Below are positions 1-9,035 of a stretch of DNA of 53,340 bases, piece after piece. The stretch is from Altererythrobacter sp. Lineage in GTDB: Bacteria; Pseudomonadota; Alphaproteobacteria; Sphingomonadales; Sphingomonadaceae. The first letter of the stretch is position 1. Every line of letters begins with the position of its first letter. The position numbers and the translations under genes were made by a program. Under the pieces are notes generated by a model that saw only the letters and a list, made by a program, of their open reading frames with translations, made no database searches and had not been told where the DNA came from. The DNA lies in NCBI GenBank assembly GCA_023260985.1, contig JALRKY010000020.1, forward strand, positions 1 to 53,340. Direction: 5' to 3'.

Positions 1-949
<949 letters not shown>

Positions 950-954
950 GATCG

Positions 955-1212
955 ATGGCACTGCACTTCGAACTCGTAACGCCGGAAAAGCTGGTCCGCA
1001 GCGAGGATGTCTACATGGTAGTCGTCCCCGGTTCGGAAGGCGAGTTCGGCGTGCTTAAGGGCCATGCGCCCTTCATGTCGACCATTCGCGACGGCGCCGT
1101 GCAGGTCTACAAGACCGAAAGCGCCAGCCCCGAGACCATCCAGGTCCGTGGCGGCTTTGCGGAAGTGGGCGATGCTGGCCTGACGGTGCTCGCCGAACAC
1201 GTCGAAGCCTGA
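955..1212 (+). CDS. atpC: ATP synthase F1 subunit epsilon
   Basis: This is the 85-residue epsilon subunit of the F1 central stalk. It couples gamma rotation to the c-ring and may limit ATP hydrolysis. The sequence shows the N-terminal beta-sandwich domain: [30 protein letters not shown] and [20 protein letters not shown]. The helical C-terminal domain of the E. coli protein (about 139 residues) is absent, as in several alphaproteobacterial epsilon subunits. The ATG lies 5 bp after atpD, so the two are co-transcribed. A strong hairpin terminator follows at about 1240, making this the last gene of the atp operon. Confidence 0.95.
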   Translation: MALHFELVTPEKLVRSEDVYMVVVPGSEGEFGVLKGHAPFMSTIRDGAVQVYKTESASPETIQVRGGFAEVGDAGLTVLAEHVEA

Positions 1213-1237
1213 TAGCTCTGGCGACAGACGGAAATTT

Positions 1238-1269
1238 GAAAGGGCGGCCCGAAAAGGTCGCCCTTTTCA
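1238..1269 (+). terminator. Rho-independent terminator after atpC
   Basis: The inverted repeat GAAAGGGCG ... CGCCCTTTTC forms a GC-rich stem ending in a T run, 26 bp after the atpC stop. A near-identical element follows the next gene at 3521. Confidence 0.85.
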
Positions 1270-1354
1270 TTTGCGGAACAGGATGATCCGATTAGGGTTG
1301 CTCCATTGAGAATCCGGTCCCGGGTTCGCCTTCACAAATATCTGGAGAGGAAAT

Positions 1355-3496
1355 TTGAACCTTGTCTCGAAACTGGCGCTGGCCGCAGTCATGACCCTTG
1401 GTACCATAAATCCCGCTTTCGCAGACAATCAGGCCGCTAATACCGGTGTTCCTGGCCCTGAACAGGATCCGCACATCTGGCTGGAGGAAGCTCGCGGCGA
1501 AAAGGCCCTCGAGTGGGTCAAGGCCGAGAATGAGCGCACGCTGGGCTTGCTCACCGCCGATCCCCTCTTCGAACAACTCAAGGCCGAGGCTCTGACCATC
1601 CTCGACAGCGAAGACCGCATTCCCTTCGTGTCGATCCGGCCAGACGGCCTTTACAATTTCTGGCAGGACAAGGCGAACCCGCGCGGCCTTGTCCGCAAGG
1701 CCACGCTTGAGAGCTACCGCACCGATACGCCCGAATGGGAGGTTGTGCTCGATGTCGACGCGCTGGCAAAGGCCGAAGGGCGCGAATGGGTTTACCAGGG
1801 GTCGACCTGCCTGCCGCCCGAGTTGCGGCATTGCATGATCTCGCTTTCAGATGGCGGCAAGGACGCCACCATCATGCGCGAATTCGACATGGTGACGAAG
1901 AGCTTCGTCGAAGGCGGCTTCGAACTGCCCGAAAGCCAGGGCAACATGCAGTGGATCGACAAGGATATGCTGCTCGTCACGCGCAATTTCGACGGTACTC
2001 TCAAGACCGAGAGCGAATATCCCTACACCTCGCGCATCTGGAAGCGCGGCCAGTCGCTTGACGATGCGCGGGAAATCTTCCGTGGCTCGCCCAAGAACGT
2101 ATGGGCAGGTGCCAGCCTGCTGCGCGACAACAAGGGCACGATACACGCTTACACAGCCTTCCGCGCGGTGAGCTTCCACGAAACCGAATATTACGTGCAG
2201 AAGGATGGCGAGTGGCTGCGGCTGGAAATCCCGCTCAAGGCCTCGCCTTACGGCATCGTAGACGGGCACTTGCTCTATTCGACCGATGTGGACTGGACCG
2301 TGGACGGCCAGACCTTCCCTGCCGACAGCCTGGTCGCGGTCGACCTTGATGAATGGAAGGCCAATCCCAACGGCGCGAAGAAGACGCTCGTCTGGGCGCC
2401 CGGCGAACGCCAGACGAAGCAGGGCGGATCGATCACCGGCAATTCGCTGTTCGTGACCATGCTCGACAATGTCGTGGGCAAGGTGGTGCGGTTCGACTTC
2501 GCAGACGGTGCCTGGCACCAGACTCCAGTTGCGCTGCCCGACAATGCGACGCTGGGCATCGCGACGTCGTCGGACGAGACTGACCAGATCATGTTCACGG
2601 TCACGGACTTCCTCAATCCGACAACCCTCTATTATTCGGACGGCGGAACGCCCGAAGCGATCAAGACCTCACCGCTCTATTTCGATCCGGCGGGGATGGA
2701 CGTCGAACAGTTCTCGGCGACCAGCAAGGACGGAACGAAGATCCCTTACTTCATCGTCAAGCCTAAGGGCATGAAGGTGGACGGGACCACCGCGACGCTG
2801 CTGACCGGTTACGGCGGCTTCCAGGTGCCGCGCCTGCCCGCTTACCTTGGCACGACCGGCAAGCTGTGGCTCGAAAAGGGCGGCGCCTATGTGCTCGCCA
2901 ACATGCGCGGCGGCGGCGAGTTCGGCCCGAACTGGCACCAGACCGCGATCCGCGAGAACAAGCAGCGTACTTGGGATGACTTCATCGCTGTGGGTGGAGA
3001 CCTGGTGAAGCGCGGCTTCACTTCTCCGCAGCATCTCGGCATCCAGGGCGGCTCGCAAGGCGGGTTGCTAGTGGGCACAGCCTTTACCCAGCGGCCCGAT
3101 TTGTTCGGCGCAGCTATCGTGCAGATCCCGCTGTTCGACATGCTGCGCTACCACCTGATCGGCCGCGGTGCTTCATGGATCGGCGAGTATGGCGATCCAC
3201 GCATTCCCGAACAGCGCGCGTGGATCGAAGGCTATTCGCCCTACCAGAAGATCGTCGAAGGGGTGGACTACCCCTCGCCCTTCCTCTGGGCTTCGACCGC
3301 CGATGACCGCACCCATCCCGCGCATGCGCGCAAAGGTGCCGCCAAGCTGAAGGCGCTCGGCCAGCCATATTACTACTATGAGGAAATGACTGGCGGCCAT
3401 TCCGGCGGTGTCGACAATGAGCAGCGCGCGCAGCTCCAGGCGTTGCAGTTCATCTACCTGATGGAAAGGCTGATGGACGATCGCTCGAAGGACTGA
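1355..3496 (+). CDS. Exported prolyl oligopeptidase family serine peptidase (S9)
   Basis: This 713-residue serine peptidase should hydrolyse short proline-containing peptides in the periplasm. The TTG start is chosen because GGAGAGG lies 5 bp upstream and a signal peptide follows at once (hydrophobic residues 5-22, cleavage near AFA-DN). The N-terminal two thirds match the S9A beta-propeller; the C-terminal third is the alpha/beta hydrolase fold. The catalytic residues appear to be Ser567 in GGSQGG, Asp650 or 651 in TADDRTHP, and His682 in GGHSGG. Most S9A members have GGSNGG, so the residue after the nucleophile differs here. It stands alone between two nearly identical terminators, so it is probably monocistronic. 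Confidence 0.88.
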   Translation: MNLVSKLALAAVMTLGTINPAFADNQAANTGVPGPEQDPHIWLEEARGEKALEWVKAENERTLGLLTADPLFEQLKAEALTILDSEDRIPFVSIRPDGLYNFWQDKANPRGLVRKATLESYRTDTPEWEVVLDVDALAKAEGREWVYQGSTCLPPELRHCMISLSDGGKDATIMREFDMVTKSFVEGGFELPESQGNMQWIDKDMLLVTRNFDGTLKTESEYPYTSRIWKRGQSLDDAREIFRGSPKNVWAGASLLRDNKGTIHAYTAFRAVSFHETEYYVQKDGEWLRLEIPLKASPYGIVDGHLLYSTDVDWTVDGQTFPADSLVAVDLDEWKANPNGAKKTLVWAPGERQTKQGGSITGNSLFVTMLDNVVGKVVRFDFADGAWHQTPVALPDNATLGIATSSDETDQIMFTVTDFLNPTTLYYSDGGTPEAIKTSPLYFDPAGMDVEQFSATSKDGTKIPYFIVKPKGMKVDGTTATLLTGYGGFQVPRLPAYLGTTGKLWLEKGGAYVLANMRGGGEFGPNWHQTAIRENKQRTWDDFIAVGGDLVKRGFTSPQHLGIQGGSQGGLLVGTAFTQRPDLFGAAIVQIPLFDMLRYHLIGRGASWIGEYGDPRIPEQRAWIEGYSPYQKIVEGVDYPSPFLWASTADDRTHPAHARKGAAKLKALGQPYYYYEEMTGGHSGGVDNEQRAQLQALQFIYLMERLMDDRSKD

Positions 3497-3520
3497 GCGC
3501 AGTCTTTCGCAAAATCGGCA

Positions 3521-3552
3521 AGGGCGGCCCGCAAGGGTCGCCCTTTTCGTTT
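3521..3552 (+). terminator. Rho-independent terminator after the S9 peptidase gene
   Basis: The stem CAAGGGCG ... CGCCCTTTT with the loop GCCCGCAAGGGT lies 25 bp after the stop codon. It is almost a copy of the terminator at 1238, including the GGCCCG loop segment. Confidence 0.85.
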
Positions 3553-3692
3553 CGGGCAAAGCACGCCAAAGCTTCATCGCATCGCGGGCACCGCTCGGAT
3601 GATGAATCGCGCCCTGAGCACAAGCGATTACCCGGAATTAAGGCTCGAAACCGAATGATTATAGGCAACGGGGGCCAGTCAGGAGACAAAGC

Positions 3693-3965
3693 ATGCCCTA
3701 TGCCCCGCGCGAGACCGTAGCAGACGCGATCAAGCGTGCCGCCCTGCCTACTACTCATCGGATCTATTGGTCCGCAGCCCGCAAGGCCGAAGTCGCGCGG
3801 GCAGTGCGTAAACAGGTGATAAGCTTTGCTGAAGCGCGCGAACGCTATTTGCTAAGCCACAGCGAATTCCGCGAATGGGAAGATCTGGTCGATCGGCGCC
3901 ATCGCAATGAAGTGCAGCCCAGGCAACCGCCCGAAGCGGTGCGTCACAAACTCGAAGAGGCCTGA
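3693..3965 (+). CDS. DUF1153 / SciP-like small DNA-binding protein
   Basis: This 90-residue protein contains the helix-turn-helix core of the DUF1153 family, whose known member SciP inhibits the cell-cycle regulator CtrA in Caulobacter. The matching block is about residues 22-67: YWSAARKAEVARAVRKQV, then ISFAEARERYLLSHSEF with REWEDLVDR. The AGGAG ribosome site 7 bp before the ATG supports the start. The basic C-terminal tail that follows the core in classic SciP is replaced by unrelated sequence (VQPRQPPEAVRHKLEEA). I therefore read it as a divergent paralogue. A role in CtrA control is only a possibility. It is a single gene flanked by a terminator and the convergent HNH gene. Confidence 0.75.
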   Translation: MPYAPRETVADAIKRAALPTTHRIYWSAARKAEVARAVRKQVISFAEARERYLLSHSEFREWEDLVDRRHRNEVQPRQPPEAVRHKLEEA

Positions 3966-3998
3966 CCCGGGTCCAAATGGCCGGCCGCCCGCTTTCGC

Positions 3999-4277
3999 CT
4001 ACCTCGTCCTCGTCGGTGCGTGAAAGTCGGGCGGCTTGGAGCTAACCCAGCTGACGAATTTGGCGATCTCGACATGCGCGAGGATGACGGCGCGATCATC
4101 GCCAATCCGCGCCAGCTGGGAGTTGGTGAAATGCGTATGGATCGCCTTGTGGCAAATCGGATGGACCGGAACCGTCCCTCGACCTTTCTTCGCCTTCGGC
4201 ACCGGATGATGCCATTGCAGCAGCGTGTCGATCGCACGATAGCACAGCCAGCACGTGAGCGCTTCATCACCATCCAT
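3999..4277 (-). CDS. HNH endonuclease-like protein downstream of glmU
   Basis: This 92-residue protein has the zinc and catalytic pattern of small HNH proteins: CWLC near residue 9, WHHPVPK near residue 22, and VHPICHKAIHTHFTN near residue 38. HNH domains cut or bind nucleic acids using a histidine pair and a divalent metal. It starts 7 bp after the glmU stop, so it is probably translated from the glmU message. No partner methylase, toxin or phage gene is nearby, and I cannot name a substrate. A non-nuclease DNA-binding role is also possible. Confidence 0.7.
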   Translation of the reverse strand: MDGDEALTCWLCYRAIDTLLQWHHPVPKAKKGRGTVPVHPICHKAIHTHFTNSQLARIGDDRAVILAHVEIAKFVSWVSSKPPDFHAPTRTR

Positions 4278-4284
4278 TGACGGG

Positions 4285-5640
4285 TCAGCCCTTATCTTTC
4301 GCTGCGGCCTTCTTCTTCATCGCATCGTGGAAGCGGTCGGCCCAGCCGGGTTTGACGATCTGCTCCCCGCGCACCATGCGCAAATCCCCGTCGCCGACAT
4401 CGCGACTGACCGCGCTACCCGCGGCAACGATCGCATCTGCACCGATCTTGACCGGCGCAATCAGCGAGCTGTTCGATCCGATGAAGGCCCGCGGGCCGAT
4501 CTCGGTCTTGTATTTGAAATAGCCGTCGTAATTGCAGGTGATGGTGCCCGCGCCGATGTTGGCATGTTCGCCCACGATCGCATCACCGAGATAGGTCAGG
4601 TGACTCGCCTTGGCCCCTTCGCCCAGCACAGCCTTTTTCATCTCGACGAAATTGCCGACCTTGCTGCCCTTTTCCATCACCGCACCGGGCCGCAGCCGAG
4701 CGAACGGGCCGACAGAGCAGTCGGCACCAATCGTTGCGCCGACTATATGGCTGAAGGCATGGATCGTGGCGCCATCGGCCACACTGACACCGGGGCCGAA
4801 TATGACATTGGGCTCGACGGTCACATCGCGCCCCAAGCGCGTGTCGAAAGCGAAGAAAACGGTTTCGGGTGCCGCCAGCGTTGCCCCGTCGGCCATCGCT
4901 TCGGCGCGGCGCGCGGCTTGCCATTGCGCCTCGGCCCGAGCGAGTTCTGCGCGGGAGTTGATGCCCTGAACCTCGGCCTCGTCCGCCTCGACCCAGGCGC
5001 TTACCTTGCCGTCGCCGAGCGCGGTCGTCACGATATCGGGCAGGTAATATTCGCCTGCGGCATTGTCATTCCCGATTCGGTGCAGCAGTGCGAAGAGATC
5101 CTGCGCCCGCACCGCCATCATGCCCGAATTGCACAGATCGACCGCGCGTTCGGCAGCATTCGCATCCTTGAACTCGACCATCTTGGCGATGGTCCGGCCA
5201 TCATCGCTGATCACCCGTCCATAAACGCCCGGATCTGCAGCACGGAAGGCCAGCACCACGCAGGGCGGCACATCGGCTTCATGCAGCCTGTCGAGCATCC
5301 GCCGCATGGTCTCAGGCCGCACGAAAGGCACGTCGCCGTAGAGAATCAGCACATCGCCGTCGAACCCGGCAAGCGCGGCTTCGGCCTGTTGTACCGCATG
5401 GCCGGTGCCCAATTGCGGTTCCTGCAGGCAGCAATCGGCGCGGTCCTCTAATGCCGCCTCGATTTGCTCCGCCTTGTGTCCCACCACCACCACGGTGCGC
5501 GCGGGCTCAAGCTCCGCCACCGAGGCAAGCAGATGATCGAGCATGGCGCGCCCGGCGATCGGGTGCAGCACCTTGTGCAGGTCGCTCTTCATGCGGGTGC
5601 CCCTGCCTGCGGCTAGGACGATAGCTGCGAAATCACTCAT
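4285..5640 (-). CDS. glmU: Bifunctional GlmU: GlcN-1-P acetyltransferase / GlcNAc-1-P uridyltransferase
   Basis: GlmU makes UDP-GlcNAc for peptidoglycan and lipopolysaccharide in the cytoplasm. The start MSDFAAIV is chosen over an upstream in-frame methionine because the nucleotidyltransferase motif LAAGRGTRM then falls at residues 9-17, as is usual. Residues 1-230 form the uridyltransferase domain, including QLGTGHAV and YGDVP. Residues from about 250 form a left-handed beta-helix of hexapeptide repeats (for example VGPFARLRPGAVMEKGSKVG), ending in the acyl-CoA site region with YDGYFKYKTEIG. The length of 451 is normal. It is divergent from gph across 59 bp and followed by an HNH gene. Confidence 0.96.
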   Translation of the reverse strand: MSDFAAIVLAAGRGTRMKSDLHKVLHPIAGRAMLDHLLASVAELEPARTVVVVGHKAEQIEAALEDRADCCLQEPQLGTGHAVQQAEAALAGFDGDVLILYGDVPFVRPETMRRMLDRLHEADVPPCVVLAFRAADPGVYGRVISDDGRTIAKMVEFKDANAAERAVDLCNSGMMAVRAQDLFALLHRIGNDNAAGEYYLPDIVTTALGDGKVSAWVEADEAEVQGINSRAELARAEAQWQAARRAEAMADGATLAAPETVFFAFDTRLGRDVTVEPNVIFGPGVSVADGATIHAFSHIVGATIGADCSVGPFARLRPGAVMEKGSKVGNFVEMKKAVLGEGAKASHLTYLGDAIVGEHANIGAGTITCNYDGYFKYKTEIGPRAFIGSNSSLIAPVKIGADAIVAAGSAVSRDVGDGDLRMVRGEQIVKPGWADRFHDAMKKKAAAKDKG

Positions 5641-5699
5641 GCGTGCTTCATGGCACCAAACGCTTGCGGTTTGAAGAACCATCGGCCACCGGATGGTGC

Positions 5700-6383
5700 A
5701 TGGCTGATTTTCCTTTCCGCGGCATAGGCTTCGACCTCGACGGTACTTTGCTCGACACTTTCCGCGACCTGGGCGCCGCGGTGAACCATTCGCTCGAACT
5801 GGGCGGGTTCTCGCCCGTTTCGGTCGAAAGTTCGAAAGACCTGATCGGCGGCGGCGCCAAGATCATGCTTGCACGGGCGGTCGATGCCCAGGGCGGCATG
5901 CCCGATGAGGATTTCCGTGCGCTCTACAAGGCGATGCTGGCCTATTATGCCGAGCATAATACGGTCCACACGCGCCCCTATCCGCATGCAGAAGAGGTCC
6001 TGAACGAGCTTGCCTCACGCGGCGTGCAGATGGCGGTCGTCACCAACAAGTTCGAAGCCTTTGCGCGCAAGGTGCTCGGCGACCTTGGTCTCGACCGGCA
6101 TTTCGTCAGCGTGATCGGCGGCGATTCGATGGGCCGTGCTGCGGACGGCAGTTTCCTTGCCAAGCCGGCGCCCGATCCGGTGATCGAAGCGCACAGGCTA
6201 TGCGGCAGCCAAGCATTCGCTTTTGTCGGCGACAGCTCGTATGATGTGCGCGCTGCGCGCGGTGCCGGGGTTCCGGTGGTAGTGGCGGGATACGGTTATT
6301 GCGATGCCGCCCCGCACGAATTGGGCGGAGACGCAGTGATCGATTCGCTTGCCGGACTCATCGCGGCGCTCGAGCGACTTTGA
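5700..6383 (+). CDS. gph: Phosphoglycolate phosphatase (HAD family)
   Basis: This 227-residue HAD-family phosphatase should dephosphorylate 2-phosphoglycolate formed during DNA repair or oxygenation. Motif I is FDLDGTLLDT (nucleophile Asp12), motif II is VVTNK, and motif III/IV is FVGDSSYDVRAARGAGVPVV. The YGYCDAAPHELGGDAVIDSL tail is typical of Gph. The ATG at 5700 is chosen because it places motif I near the N-terminus; the open frame itself extends upstream to 5643. It is divergent from glmU with a short shared promoter region. Substrate assignment is by family. Confidence 0.85.
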   Translation: MADFPFRGIGFDLDGTLLDTFRDLGAAVNHSLELGGFSPVSVESSKDLIGGGAKIMLARAVDAQGGMPDEDFRALYKAMLAYYAEHNTVHTRPYPHAEEVLNELASRGVQMAVVTNKFEAFARKVLGDLGLDRHFVSVIGGDSMGRAADGSFLAKPAPDPVIEAHRLCGSQAFAFVGDSSYDVRAARGAGVPVVVAGYGYCDAAPHELGGDAVIDSLAGLIAALERL

Positions 6384-6474
6384 GGCGCTTGCCGGCGGCG
6401 AATGCCGTTACGGAATCGCGACCTCACCAAAGTGCGGTTGCAAGCTTCGCGCGAAACTGCCAACCGGGCGTCAC

Positions 6475-6491
6475 ATTTACGCAAACGTAAG
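6475..6491. promoter_or_regulatory. Possible operator upstream of the 6527 dehydrogenase
   Basis: The sequence TTTACGCAAACGTAAG contains the inverted repeat TTACG-N4-CGTAA, centred about 43 bp before the SDR start codon. It resembles sites I recall for LiuR-type or TetR-type regulators of fatty-acid and branched-chain amino-acid breakdown in proteobacteria. No regulator gene is nearby. This is pattern recognition only. Confidence 0.4.
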
Positions 6492-6526
6492 GCCGCTGGG
6501 CCGATCTGAAGCAGGAGAGAACCCCC

Positions 6527-7462
6527 ATGAGCATCGACTTCAAGGACAAGGTTGCGATCGTCACCGGCGCCGGCGGCGGTCTGGGCCGTGAATACGCACT
6601 CGAGCTCGCGCGGCGCGGCGCAAAGGTCGTGGTCAACGACCTCGGCGGATCGCGCGACGGCACCGGCCATTCGGACATGGCGCTGCAGGTGGTCGAGGAA
6701 ATCGAGAAGATGGGCGGCGAAGCCGTTTCCAACGGCGGTTCGGTCACCGAATACGAGCAGATGGAAAAGATGGTTGCCGACGCCAAGCAGAAGTGGGGCG
6801 GCGTCCACGTCCTCATCAACAATGCCGGCGTGCTGCGCGACAAGACCTTTGCCAAGATGACCCCGGAAGATTTCGAGTTCGTGCTCAAGGTGCACTTGAC
6901 CGGCTCGGCCTTCGTCACCAAGGCTTGCTGGGAAACCTTCCGCGAGCAGGCCTATGGCCGTATCCTGATGACCGCTTCGTCCACCGGCCTGTTCGGCAAT
7001 TTCGGCCAGGCTAACTATGGCGCGGCCAAGCTCGGCCTCGCCGGCCTGACCAAGACGCTGCAGCTCGAAGGCGCGAAATACAACATCAGGGTCAACACGC
7101 TGTCGCCCGTCGCGGGCACGCGCATGACCGAAGACCTGTTCCCCGAAGCGGCTTTCAAGCTGTTCGATCCGGTGAACGTCGTCCCCGCCGCGCTATTCCT
7201 GGTGAGCGAAGATGCGCCGACCAACGCCATCGTCGGCGCTGGCGCAGGCGGCTTCCACAGCGCGTGGACCGTGATGAACGAAGCGGTGTGGCTGAAGGAA
7301 GAAGACCGCACCGTGGAAGGCTTCGCGGCGAATTGGGACAAGATCTCGTCCTTCACCAACCTTACCGCTCCGCAGAGCGGCAGCGAGCAGAGCGCCAACA
7401 TCCTCAAGGCAATGCAGAAGGTGCTCGGCCCCGATGCGGCGCCTTCCAGCGCGCGCGGATAA
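6527..7462 (+). CDS. SDR dehydrogenase of the HSD17B4 / MFE-2 (3-hydroxyacyl-CoA) type
   Basis: This 311-residue short-chain dehydrogenase closely resembles the dehydrogenase domain of peroxisomal multifunctional enzyme 2. The cofactor motif is TGAGGGLGREYA (from residue 13), with NNAG at VLINNAGVLRD, catalytic serines in TASSTGLFGNFGQANY, and Tyr164/Lys168 in YGAAK. The NDLGGSRDG stretch after beta-2 is typical of this subfamily and points to NAD. The likely role is oxidation of a 3-hydroxyacyl-CoA in fatty-acid or sterol-like side-chain catabolism. A GGAG ribosome site lies upstream of the ATG. The flanking genes give no pathway context; the only clue is the upstream palindrome. Confidence 0.82.
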   Translation: MSIDFKDKVAIVTGAGGGLGREYALELARRGAKVVVNDLGGSRDGTGHSDMALQVVEEIEKMGGEAVSNGGSVTEYEQMEKMVADAKQKWGGVHVLINNAGVLRDKTFAKMTPEDFEFVLKVHLTGSAFVTKACWETFREQAYGRILMTASSTGLFGNFGQANYGAAKLGLAGLTKTLQLEGAKYNIRVNTLSPVAGTRMTEDLFPEAAFKLFDPVNVVPAALFLVSEDAPTNAIVGAGAGGFHSAWTVMNEAVWLKEEDRTVEGFAANWDKISSFTNLTAPQSGSEQSANILKAMQKVLGPDAAPSSARG

Positions 7463-7532
7463 TTCTCTGCTGTATTGACATAATAATACACTAGGCTTAC
7501 CTCTCCCAGCATCAACAGGTAGAGGGTTGCCC

Positions 7533-8606
7533 ATGTATACTGAAGACGACCTGCGGCAGGCGGTGGCTTCGGGTGCGATCAGCGCCCAGGCCGCAGATGC
7601 ACTGCGCGAGTCGGTGAAGCTAACGCGCGATGCGCCGGCCACCGAAGAAGAGCATTTCCGGCTCATCAACAGCTTCAACGATATCTTCGTGACCATTGCG
7701 GCCGTGCTGCTGCTGGTGGCGATGGCCGGTATCGGGCAGGCTTTCACGCCGAATCTAGAAGGGCCGCCACCCTTCTCCGGCCTGCTGATTGCAAGCGCGG
7801 CATGGGGCATGGCCGAATATTTCACTCGCATCCGGCGCATGGCACTGCCCAGCATTGTGCTGCTACTCGCCTTTGTCGGCGGCGTTTTCGAAATGCTTCT
7901 CGGCACGATCGTCATGTCGCTCGGCGGTCACAATTTCGATGGCAATCAAGTGTTGGCCGGATCGCTGATCGCGGGCGCCGCGCTCGCCACCGCGGGTGCC
8001 GCATGGATTCACTGGCGCCGCTTTATGGTGCCGATCACCGTTGCTGCAGGAGCAGGCGCACTGACTGTCACTGTTATCGCGCTGATCGTAACAATCATCG
8101 GCCCGAACAATATCGACAGCCCTGAGCCGATCTTCATCCCGCTGGTATTCATCGCTGGCTTGTGCGTCTTCGCGTTCGCCATGCGTTGGGACACCAGCGA
8201 TCGCGAGCGCCAGACGCGCCGCAGCGACGTGGCCTTCTGGCTGCACTTGCTTGCAGCGCCCATGATCGCGCACCCGCTGTTCCACTGGCTGGGCGTGACG
8301 GGCGGCAACAACATCGGCCTGGGCGCTGCAGTGGGCGTGCTAGTCGTCTATGTCGCGCTCGGAATGATCGCGCTGGCGATCGACCGCCGCGCGCTGATGG
8401 TCTCGGCATTGGCCTATGTGCTCGCCGCCTTGACCTTCCTGTTCGATCGCTTCGGCGCGGTCGAGCTCAACGTTGCCCTCACCGCCCTGGTGATCGGATC
8501 AGCCTTGCTGACGCTCTCGGCTTTCTGGACTCCGATCCGCCGCATGATGGTACAGCCGCTACCCGAAGGGCTCCAGGCGCGTCTGCCGCATGCAGCGACT
8601 GCCTGA
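7533..8606 (+). CDS. Polytopic inner-membrane protein of unknown function
   Basis: This 357-residue protein has a short cytoplasmic N-terminus (YTEDDLRQAVASGAISAQAA) followed by about ten hydrophobic helices, beginning near residue 50 with FVTIAAVLLLVAMAGIG. The N-terminal segment resembles the start of DUF2157-like membrane proteins, where a helical region precedes the membrane bundle. I see no transporter or enzyme motif. The ATG at 7533 is preferred over the TTG six bases upstream because AGAGGG then sits at a suitable distance. An AT-rich patch with TTGACA at 7475 could be its promoter. A terminator follows, so it is probably monocistronic. Confidence 0.7.
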   Translation: MYTEDDLRQAVASGAISAQAADALRESVKLTRDAPATEEEHFRLINSFNDIFVTIAAVLLLVAMAGIGQAFTPNLEGPPPFSGLLIASAAWGMAEYFTRIRRMALPSIVLLLAFVGGVFEMLLGTIVMSLGGHNFDGNQVLAGSLIAGAALATAGAAWIHWRRFMVPITVAAGAGALTVTVIALIVTIIGPNNIDSPEPIFIPLVFIAGLCVFAFAMRWDTSDRERQTRRSDVAFWLHLLAAPMIAHPLFHWLGVTGGNNIGLGAAVGVLVVYVALGMIALAIDRRALMVSALAYVLAALTFLFDRFGAVELNVALTALVIGSALLTLSAFWTPIRRMMVQPLPEGLQARLPHAATA

Positions 8607-8627
8607 CGAAGGGAATTCGCAAAAAAC

Positions 8628-8662
8628 AAAAGGGGCTCGCACTGGTGTGCGGGGCCCTTTTC
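8628..8662 (+). terminator. Terminator after the membrane-protein gene
   Basis: AAAAGGGGCTCGCA and TGTGCGGGGCCCTTTT form a near-perfect stem with a 3-4 base loop, ending in a T run. It also lies at the 3' side of the convergent DUF2794 gene and could act in both directions. Confidence 0.8.
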
Positions 8663-8669
8663 ATTGCGC

Positions 8670-9035
8670 TTAGCTGCCGACTGCTTTCACCAGCCGACGT
8701 TCCATCGGCGCCAATACACCCGCCAGTTCATGTCCACGCTTGAGCACTTGCCCATGCTCGCCGAACAATGTCCAAATGCCCTGCTTCGAACGTAGCGCCG
8801 GGCGCTTCTCGATCCGCGCCTGCGGATGCTCGGCGGTGCGGCGGAAGGCCGCGAAGACGGCAACGTCGCGAGTGAAATCCATCGCATAGTCGCGCCATTC
8901 ACCTGCTGCGACCATTCGCCCGTAGAGATCGAGGATTCGTTGCAGTTCTTCGCGCTCGAAGCCGACCTGGTTGGGAACACGACCCGGAAATACGACGACG
9001 GACCCTAGCAGCCCGGAGCGCATGCCCGAGTTCAT
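8670..9035 (-). CDS. DUF2794 family protein
   Basis: This 121-residue protein matches DUF2794, a family of unknown function in alphaproteobacteria. Hallmarks are FEREELQRILDLYGRMVAAG, EWRDYAMDF, VFAAFRRTAEHPQARIEK and LKRGHELAGVL. No catalytic motif is apparent. Its ATG overlaps the cysE stop codon in a TGATG arrangement, which indicates translational coupling. The operon order DUF2066-hdaA-cysE-DUF2794 gives no direct functional clue. Confidence 0.85.
   Translation of the reverse strand: MNSGMRSGLLGSVVVFPGRVPNQVGFEREELQRILDLYGRMVAAGEWRDYAMDFTRDVAVFAAFRRTAEHPQARIEKRPALRSKQGIWTLFGEHGQVLKRGHELAGVLAPMERRLVKAVGS

Noticed and set aside
4255..5451. 398-codon plus-strand open frame
   Set aside because: It is entirely antisense to glmU, has low-complexity His/Arg-rich translation and no family features; a shadow of GC-rich coding DNA.
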